DNA from: JAYZAP01 sp964645285
GTDB lineage: Bacteria > Pseudomonadota > Alphaproteobacteria > JAAXGF01
Direction of reading: 5' to 3'
DNA: 6,252 nucleotides
Assembly (NCBI GenBank): GCA_964645285.1
Contig: CAZYDR010000155.1
Coordinates: forward strand, 1-6,252
A program made the translations under genes and the position numbers. Each line of letters opens with the position of its first letter. The first letter of the stretch is position 1. Shown one piece after another: positions 4,113 through 6,252 of this stretch. The notes beneath the pieces were generated by a model that was not told the origin of the DNA, did no database searches, and saw nothing but the letters and a program-made list of their open reading frames with translations.

Positions 4113-6252
4113 CTATTCCGCCGCGCTGGCCGCGTCGCCCGGATTATGGAAACTCTTGAGCAGTTCGGCCTCGTCGTGCTTGGCATTGATCATATGGCGC
4201 TGCTTGACGAAGCCGAAGCCCCGGATGTGTTCCGGCACGCTGGCGATTTTCACAGCCAGGCCATGGTTGTCATGGTCGAGGCGGTCGATCAGTTCGCCGA
4301 TGGTCTTCTCGTATTCCTTGATCAGGCGGCGTTCGGTGCGGCGCTCGTGAGAAAATCCGAAGGGGTTGAAGGGCAGGGGGCGCAGCCATTTGAACGCCGC
4401 CACCAGGCGCATGACGTGACCCATCCAGGCGCCGTAGGGCGCCTTGATCGGGCGTCCGGTCTCGGGGTCTGTGGCGGCCAGCAGCGGCGGGCCGAGGTGG
4501 TAGCGGATCTTGTAGCCGTCTTCGAACTTGGCGCCGATGCGGTCCTCGAAAGCGGGCTCGGTGAGCTGCCGGGCGATCTCGAATTCATCCTTGTAGGCCA
4601 GCAGCTTGTAATAGTAGCGCGCGACCGCTTCGGTGAGCCCGGTGAGGCCCTTGGCTTGCGCTGCTTCGGTGGCGCGGACGCGCTCGACCAGGGCATTGTA
4701 GCGCGCCGCATAGGCGGCGTTCTGATAAGCGGTGAGCGACCCCGTACGGTGGGTGATCAGTTCGTCGAGGCCGGCGGTAAAGCTCTCACCGGCGGCTTGC
4801 GGCGCGGCTCCGGCGGCGGCGCTCTCCACGGCGGCGCGGTCATGGGCGGCGTGGCGGCCCCAGCGGAAGGCGCGCTGGTTCATGGCCACGGCGACACCGT
4901 TGAGTTCGATGGCCCGCTCGATGGCCGCGCCGGACAACGGCAGCAGTCCCTTCTGGTAGGCATAGCCGACCATGAACATATTACTGGCGATGCTGTCGCC
5001 GAACAGCGCCGTGGCCAGGCCGGTGGCGTCGAGGAAGTCGGCATGGTCGGGGCCGGTGGCGCCGCTCACCGCATCGCGCAGATCCTGGCCGGGGAAGGTC
5101 AGGTCGGCGTCGCGGGCAAAATTGCCGGTCGGTGATTCGTGGGTGTTGACCACCGCGTGGGTGACGCCCCTGGTGACCTTGGCCAGGGCGTCGAAGCTGG
5201 CCGCCACCACCATATCGCAACCGAGCAGCAGCCGCGCCCCGCCGGCCGCCACCCGGACCGCGTGGATATCCTCGGGCGACGTGGCGAAGCGTACGTGGCT
5301 GATCACGGCGCCGTATTTCTGGGCCAGGCCGGTCATGTCGAGCACGGTGACGCCGAAACCGTCGATGTGGCCGGCCATGCCGAGTAGCGTCCCGATGGTG
5401 ACCACCCCGGTGCCGCCGACGCCGGTGACCAGCACGCCGTAGGGATAGTCGAGGCCGGGACGCTCGGGCTCGGGCAGGGCCGGGACCTCGGCCTCGCCGG
5501 CGACGCCCTGGGGGCGGCGCAGTTCGGCGTCGTGGACCGTGACGAAGCTCGGGCAGAAGCCCTTGATGCAGGTGAAATCCTTGTTGCACGACGACTGGTC
5601 GATGGCGCGCTTGCGGCCGAATTCGGTCTCCAGGGGTATTACCGACAGGCAATTGGATTGGATGCCGCAGTCGCCGCAGCCCTCGCACACCGCCTGGTTG
5701 ATCACCACGCGCTGGGCCGGGTCGGCCATGGTGCCGCGTTTGCGCCGGCGCCGCCGCTCGGTGGCGCAGACCTGGTCGTAGATCAGCGCGGTGACGCCGG
5801 GGTATTGGCGCAATTCGCGCTGGACCCGGTCGAGCTCGTCGCGGTGGTGGACGGTAACGCCGGCGGCGAAACCGTCGCCCAGAGGATATTTTCCGGGCTC
5901 GTCGGCAACCACGGCGATACGCCGGATGCCTTCACCGTAAAGCTGGTGGGTGATCAGCGGCACGCTCAGGGGACCGTCCATGGGCTGGCCGCCGGTCATC
6001 GCCACGGCGTCGTTGTAAAGCAGCTTGTAGGTCATATTGACCCCCGACGACACCGCCGCGCGGATCGCCAACAGGCCGGAGTGATAGTAGGTGCCGTCGC
6101 CGATGTTCTGGAACACGTGGGGCGTATCGGTGAACGGCGACTGGCCGATCCAGGTGGCGCCCTCGCCGCCCATCTGGGTGAAGGTCTCGGTGTCGCGGTC
6201 CATCCACAAGGCCATATAGTGGCAGCCGATACCGGCCATGGCGCGGCTGCCC
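4113..6252 (-). CDS. Indolepyruvate ferredoxin oxidoreductase family protein, C-terminal two thirds (5' end outside window)
   Basis: About 712 residues are visible of a fused 2-oxoacid:ferredoxin oxidoreductase that is usually about 1,150-1,200 residues. The family decarboxylates aryl or related 2-oxoacids such as indolepyruvate to acyl-CoA, reducing ferredoxin. Numbering from the Met at 6239, the TPP-binding domain comes first: GSRAMAGIGCHYMA, then GDG at 47-49 and N76 in LLYND, the Mg-TPP motif. A ferredoxin-like part follows an Arg-rich linker (162-168), with Cys at 185, 188, 191 and 197 and a second set at 218, 224 and 229 in CNKDFTCIKGFCPSF. The gamma domain begins near 268 with YGVLVTGVGGTGVVTIGTLLG and includes VLDMTGLAQKYGAVISHVR. 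The last 250 or so residues are the C-terminal helical domain (DUF6537 type) with RYHLGPPLL. No frameshift or internal stop is seen. The reading frame is open to the window edge, so the Met at 6239 is internal. It is the most upstream visible gene of the minus-strand row, and the specific 2-oxoacid is not certain. Confidence 0.92.
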   Translation of the reverse strand, partial: GSRAMAGIGCHYMALWMDRDTETFTQMGGEGATWIGQSPFTDTPHVFQNIGDGTYYHSGLLAIRAAVSSGVNMTYKLLYNDAVAMTGGQPMDGPLSVPLITHQLYGEGIRRIAVVADEPGKYPLGDGFAAGVTVHHRDELDRVQRELRQYPGVTALIYDQVCATERRRRRKRGTMADPAQRVVINQAVCEGCGDCGIQSNCLSVIPLETEFGRKRAIDQSSCNKDFTCIKGFCPSFVTVHDAELRRPQGVAGEAEVPALPEPERPGLDYPYGVLVTGVGGTGVVTIGTLLGMAGHIDGFGVTVLDMTGLAQKYGAVISHVRFATSPEDIHAVRVAAGGARLLLGCDMVVAASFDALAKVTRGVTHAVVNTHESPTGNFARDADLTFPGQDLRDAVSGATGPDHADFLDATGLATALFGDSIASNMFMVGYAYQKGLLPLSGAAIERAIELNGVAVAMNQRAFRWGRHAAHDRAAVESAAAGAAPQAAGESFTAGLDELITHRTGSLTAYQNAAYAARYNALVERVRATEAAQAKGLTGLTEAVARYYYKLLAYKDEFEIARQLTEPAFEDRIGAKFEDGYKIRYHLGPPLLAATDPETGRPIKAPYGAWMGHVMRLVAAFKWLRPLPFNPFGFSHERRTERRLIKEYEKTIGELIDRLDHDNHGLAVKIASVPEHIRGFGFVKQRHMINAKHDEAELLKSFHNPGDAASAAE

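Noticed and set aside
3426..5135. Long plus-strand open frame of 569 codons opposite the SDR and oxidoreductase
   Set aside because: It lies antisense to two clearly recognisable proteins. Long antisense frames are common in GC-rich DNA, and its translation shows low-complexity Gly/Ala/Arg-rich sequence with no domain I recognise.
5732..5757. Arg-rich ERRRRRKRG stretch in the oxidoreductase that could suggest a nucleic-acid-binding insert
   Set aside because: A basic linker between the TPP domain and the ferredoxin-like domain is a normal feature of this protein family.
1..6252. CRISPR array, tRNA/rRNA gene, toxin-antitoxin pair or defence system
   Set aside because: I saw no regularly spaced direct repeats, no tRNA-like T-arm or acceptor pairing, and no defence or toxin domains. 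All stretches over 300 bases are covered by recognised genes.

Overview
The window is a GC-rich stretch of bacterial chromosome. It most likely comes from an alphaproteobacterium, possibly of the Rhodospirillales type. The best lineage clue is a GapR/DUF2312 gene, a nucleoid-associated family characteristic of Alphaproteobacteria. The GC-rich codon use and the fused, single-polypeptide indolepyruvate ferredoxin oxidoreductase are consistent with this. The exact taxon cannot be read from the sequence.

Layout. Positions 1 to about 161 are one end of an IS3-family insertion sequence, with the first 31 codons of its OrfA on the minus strand and a TG...CA-type terminus. From 162 to 312 lies a promoter region with a plausible sigma70-type promoter (219-247) and a strong GC-rich hairpin followed by five T's (255-288). 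Two plus-strand genes follow: gapR (313-558) and a GMC-family FAD oxidoreductase (590-2221). The other half is a compact minus-strand gene row, read right to left: the C-terminal part of an indolepyruvate ferredoxin oxidoreductase (6252-4113, 5' end outside the window), an atypical short-chain dehydrogenase (4088-3372), a Nudix hydrolase (3368-2970), and a class I SAM-dependent methyltransferase (2968-2231) broken by one in-frame TAG codon. The two blocks converge with 9 bases between their stop codons.

How the genes may work together. The minus-strand genes are separated by 24, 3 and 1 bases, so they are very probably one operon. The oxidoreductase would turn aryl or branched 2-oxoacids into acyl-CoA with ferredoxin. 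The SDR is likely a non-classical member lacking the catalytic Tyr. The Nudix enzyme and methyltransferase have no substrate that can be read from sequence. The plus-strand GMC enzyme probably oxidises an alcohol and may be co-transcribed with gapR, 31 bases upstream.

I see no convincing new defence, mobile or RNA system. The points most worth checking are the amber codon in an otherwise intact methyltransferase, the SDR with its Ser/Tyr positions replaced, the hairpin and T-run between the gapR promoter and its start codon, and the IS end next to that promoter.
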